In this document: positions 61,256 to 64,000 of the stretch, one piece after another | Numbering within the stretch: position 1 is the stretch's first letter | Layout: each line of letters begins with the position of its first letter | Assembly (NCBI GenBank): GCA_029204225.1 | Contig: CM055098.1 | Coordinates: forward strand, 4,079,607 to 4,143,606 | Reading direction: 5' to 3' | DNA: 64,000 bases | DNA from: Diphasiastrum complanatum | Lineage: Eukaryota; Streptophyta; Lycopodiopsida; Lycopodiales; Lycopodiaceae | Translations under genes and position numbers: made by a program | The notes under the pieces: generated by a model | Database searches by the model: none | Told to the model about the DNA's origin: nothing | What the model saw: the letters and a program-made list of their open reading frames with translations, nothing else

Positions 61256-62305
61256 TCGCTAATTTGAAACTTGTAAGATGCTGAAACAATACCTTCTTGT
61301 TGACATCTGGTGCAACTCCTATGAACCTACAAAATCCTTGTAAAATTTTGTTGGGCCAGCAAACAATATGCATGCCTGTGCTCTTTTGGACCGATGAACT
61401 TACAGTAAGTATCCACCTCATAAATGCATTTTTGTTTGGCAAAGCCCTTGTTGCAGATCCTAGCAATGGCCAACAACAAAAGCTACTGAAACGTTTTTGC
61501 TGCAATTGGCTACATGCAATCAAGATCGATTGGCTGGCAAATTTAGAATAATCATTCGAGTTAGATTACATACAACCCATTGCCCTTGATCAATCTTCCA
61601 AAGACAAGGTGAGGTCCGCCACATTTTTGAAGGGGTCTACTGCAACCTGTCTAGTACCCAATGTCCTATCAAAACATGTCCTTTTGGTCTCCCATCTGCT
61701 TGTTGCCAACAACTCACTTCTTGGATTCTGGACATAACCCAGATGTGGACCCTCATCCTCCAAACTCGAGAAGTTGACTAGGATAAATGGGTCCCACCTC
61801 AATGATGGTCCACAGTTTTTTCTGTGGCATGAGCTGTCTAAGGTGCTAGCACATGGCACTAAAAATGTCAACAGTGCCGCACCAGCATTCCACCTCTTGT
61901 GAGGCTATCACCTCAAGGCGTATTGTTATGATACATAACATTCCTACTTTCATGAACTACATTTAATCATCTAGATCGATAATAAGAAGTCTCCTAGGAA
62001 CTTGTGAAACATGCTGTAATTCAAAACAGAGAAGGCTAATATTAGGCATCTACAAAATTGCACAATCCCGACGTTTCTTTAAAAAACCCCGTCACGAATC
62101 AAAGACAGTATGCCTCTTTTCCTGGAATGCATCCATAATAAACAGAAGTTCCTACAGTTTTTATGTTAGTCAGCACGCTTTCAGAAAAATTTCAGTAAAG
62201 ATACGCATTCAAGATTCCAAACCAAAGGACAAATGTACAACAAAATCTCAGCTAAGGTGTTGAATCAAAATCATTTGATTTTACATGCTTCATCATGTAA
62301 CTGAC
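61256..62305. other. CCR4 intron sequence next to exon, no gene recognised
   Basis: Overlapping open frames on both strands at 61248-61551 have no recognisable motif. Confidence 0.35.
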
Positions 62306-62456
62306 CTGTATAGAAGATATAATCCAGAGTTCCCAGAAAATCTCGGGTACAGTTAGTAAAAAGAGGCTCTTTGCTACTAGAGTCCATACGCTGATGTTGC
62401 TGCTCAAAAGCTGGTCCAGCTCTTGGCATTCTTGAAAAGGCCGAATAGGCACTCAT
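62306..62456 (-). CDS. CCR4: CCR4-type deadenylase, penultimate exon in the window
   Basis: Acceptor TTCGCAG, then 50 codons plus one base. It reads MSAYSAFSRMPRAGPAFEQQ, a variable loop, then SSSKEPLFTNCTRDFLGTLD and YIFYT, ending ACAG before a GTCAGT donor. FTNCTRDF-x-GTLDYIF(Y) is a hallmark of the CCR4/Nocturnin nuclease family, and the Asp of TLDYI contributes to the active site. The segment SAYSAF-x-RM matches plant CCR4 paralogues. Confidence 0.93.
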
Positions 62457-63007
62457 CTGCGAAGTGGAAACAAATGGGAGTGTCAGCATAACTAACCATG
62501 CCTTGTGTGAGATAGGAATCCCAAACCACCCCGTGGAAAATAACCCATGTAAAAGTCTAGGATAATACTAACATGACTCAAACCAAGAAAACACTATTTG
62601 CAGTTGTTGACATCACTCAATCTAGTTATGCATAGGATCAACAATAGCATTGGCAGAAGACAGTCAACCAAACAACAGGTTCAAACACTTGTTACTGATT
62701 CCATCCATAATCTCATTTTATAGTTCAGAATCCACGGACTTCTAAGAGGGCCCCTTTTATAGCAACTGCACTGGAGGATCTGCGCAATAAGGCATCACAA
62801 ATCTAACCTTAAGTATAATTTCCTATTATATCAAACCTACATGAAACACCCATAGTAATCGAAGTTTGGAGACAAGCGCACTGAACTTATTCATCGTTAA
62901 CAGAGCTATACAGTGATTAGGTCTCCACTTAAATGAGAAAATGGACTTTGTCCTATTCATGTCCTAACTTCAAAAACTAGGTAAAGAGGAGATAGTATGA
63001 TTCCAAC

Positions 63008-63122
63008 CAATCGTAGCTGATGACAAAGCTTGCTTGCAGGACGTAAGATGCCGAGCACATCGGCAGCCAAATCTGGATGTGCAGGATCAACTCTCCCCGT
63101 CGCAATAAGACCATGTGGTGCA
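63008..63122 (-). CDS. CCR4: CCR4-type deadenylase exon
   Basis: Acceptor TTTGCAG. The first base completes the Ser codon of the upstream exon, then APHGLIATGRVDPAHPDLAA, DVLGILRPASKLCHQLRL. The donor is G followed by GTTGGA, a valid GT with weak context. The exon encodes the conserved plant insertion after the GDFNS motif. Confidence 0.9.
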
Positions 63123-63207
63123 CTGCAAACCAAAATAGATTATTTCACAATCACTTCTCAAAGTCAAACATTTTGTTGTCTCATGAATGATTAAGGCATT
63201 TGCTGAC

Positions 63208-63299
63208 CTGCCAGGGATAGAATTGAAATCACCAGCAACCAACATAGGAATATCTGCACTTGCTGCAATCTTTTCCAGCCCTTTCAAAAGGGTATGTAC
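63208..63299 (-). CDS. CCR4: CCR4-type deadenylase exon with GDFNS motif
   Basis: Acceptor TTTTTTTAG at 63300-63301, then VHTLLKGLEKIAASADIPML, VAGDFNSIPG and AG of the next Ser, donor GTCAGC. GDFNS contains the Asp and Asn that bind the catalytic magnesium in the EEP nuclease fold. CCR4 with CAF1 removes poly(A) from cytoplasmic mRNA as part of the CCR4-NOT complex. The 5' exons, including any LRR region, lie beyond position 64000; 63300-64000 looks like intron. Together the four exons give 167 C-terminal residues with no breaks. Confidence 0.94.
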
Positions 63300-64000
63300 C
63301 TAAAAAAAGGAGTAACCATACCAGCACTGGAGTGAGGAGCTTAACATATTCTAGCTATTCTTCCAAATGAATAAGTAAATAAATAAATAAATCACACAAG
63401 AAACTGCTAACAGTGGATCTCTATAGACTATTACCATCGACTCTTTCTCACCAAGATTTAAGTTCAAATCACTAGATTCACACTTCTGCTGCCAAAAGTG
63501 ATCTTCTAAACCCAGCTATGCTATATAGAAAAGCTCGTCCAATGCTAGAGGAATGTTTCCTGATAAGTACAAGCCTTGGCAACAAACTGCAGAAGGTCTT
63601 CTCAAGTTCCACTGAGCAAACATTGAAAGGTAACAAATGAAACTCAAAGATCCTAGCTTAAGTAAAGAGAAAAGGCATTTAACTAACAACTATCTAGTAT
63701 AAACATCACTAATACTATCCATGTGATTCTGAACAATGTGATTAAGCTCTCTTTTGCTGCGTTGTGCAACACAGAGCTCTTTCCAAAACTGTTAAGAAAT
63801 TCTGGCAGGGTTCAGATGTGAACGCTGTCTGCAACTTTGTAAAATTTTCTTCATCTTTTTGTAAAATTTTGTCATTTTCTTAGCAATATATTATGAGGTA
63901 CATAGAAACAATCCTTAAAAAGCCCTAAAACCCTGTTGTACATAAGTCACAATCTTAAGCACCAAGGCATATATTCTAGGCAACAATGAAAACATAAGAG

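Larger units (their letters stand above)
51884..62305 (-). other. CCR4 intron, 10,422 bp
   Basis: Phase-1 intron with GT (at 62305) and AG (at 51884) borders. Contents are a CT microsatellite, a 47-bp tandem pair, a duplicated 200-bp block, a gypsy RT/RNase H remnant, a copia RT remnant, two 330-bp direct repeats, a palindrome-rich element, a 122-bp tandem pair and a minus-strand primer site. No other exon of CCR4 is needed between its borders. Confidence 0.88.

Noticed and set aside
61248-61551. Possible CCR4 exon on either strand
   Set aside because: The known last exon is found intact at 51738-51883 and joins in frame directly to 62306-62456, leaving no missing residues for an extra exon.

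Overview
This window is nuclear DNA from a land plant with a large, repeat-rich genome. The evidence is the plant-type split genes, several Ty1/copia and Ty3/gypsy retrotransposon fragments with initiator-Met-tRNA primer sites, a Helitron, a plastid rpoB insertion and long (CT)n/(GA)n tracts. I cannot name the species. The very long introns (about 8.0 and 10.4 kb) and an rpoB fragment that does not look like the usual flowering-plant protein hint at a non-flowering or early-diverging lineage, but this is weak inference.

Only two host genes look intact. The first is a plus-strand glycoside hydrolase family 17 gene (endo-1,3-beta-glucanase with X8/CBM43 domain and a probable GPI signal). It has two coding exons, 26850-27229 and 35185-36292, split by a 7955-bp intron full of retroelement debris. 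The second is the 3' part of a minus-strand CCR4-type deadenylase gene. Its four coding exons are 63208-63299, 63008-63122, 62306-62456 and 51738-51883, and a 10.4-kb intron precedes the last one. Its 5' exons lie beyond position 64000. All exon junctions keep frame and have GT/AG borders.

Layout: 1-7000 holds two copies of one LTR family arranged head to head around a spacer of older copia and gypsy debris. 7020-7545 is a degenerate tandem repeat. 8330-9620 is a minus-strand copia integrase/RT remnant. 9640-10915 is possible LINE material. 11500-12060 holds two long CT microsatellites. 13080-17870 is a decayed minus-strand Helitron RepHel gene, and just upstream of it on the same strand (18520-19958) is an unusual protein-kinase pseudogene whose 5' end is partly duplicated at 20710-20888. 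20937-21345 is the rpoB insertion. 22250-25840 is a graveyard of host gene pieces (cytochrome P450, LRR receptor kinase) among direct and tandem repeats. A GC-rich terminal-inverted-repeat element (26010-26404) sits just upstream of the GH17 gene.

After the GH17 gene come a gypsy pol remnant (39118-42440, minus), which abuts a copia gag-to-RT remnant (42568-44580, plus), and another copia 5' end (46464-48310, plus). The CCR4 intron holds a gypsy RT/RNase H piece, a copia RT piece, direct repeats and small inverted-repeat elements.

The two observations I would follow first are the kinase next to the Helitron RepHel gene, and a set of short elements that are each built from their own CpG-rich, often palindromic word and that partly share end sequences. 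Every transposon coding region seen is broken by stops or frameshifts, so none looks autonomous.
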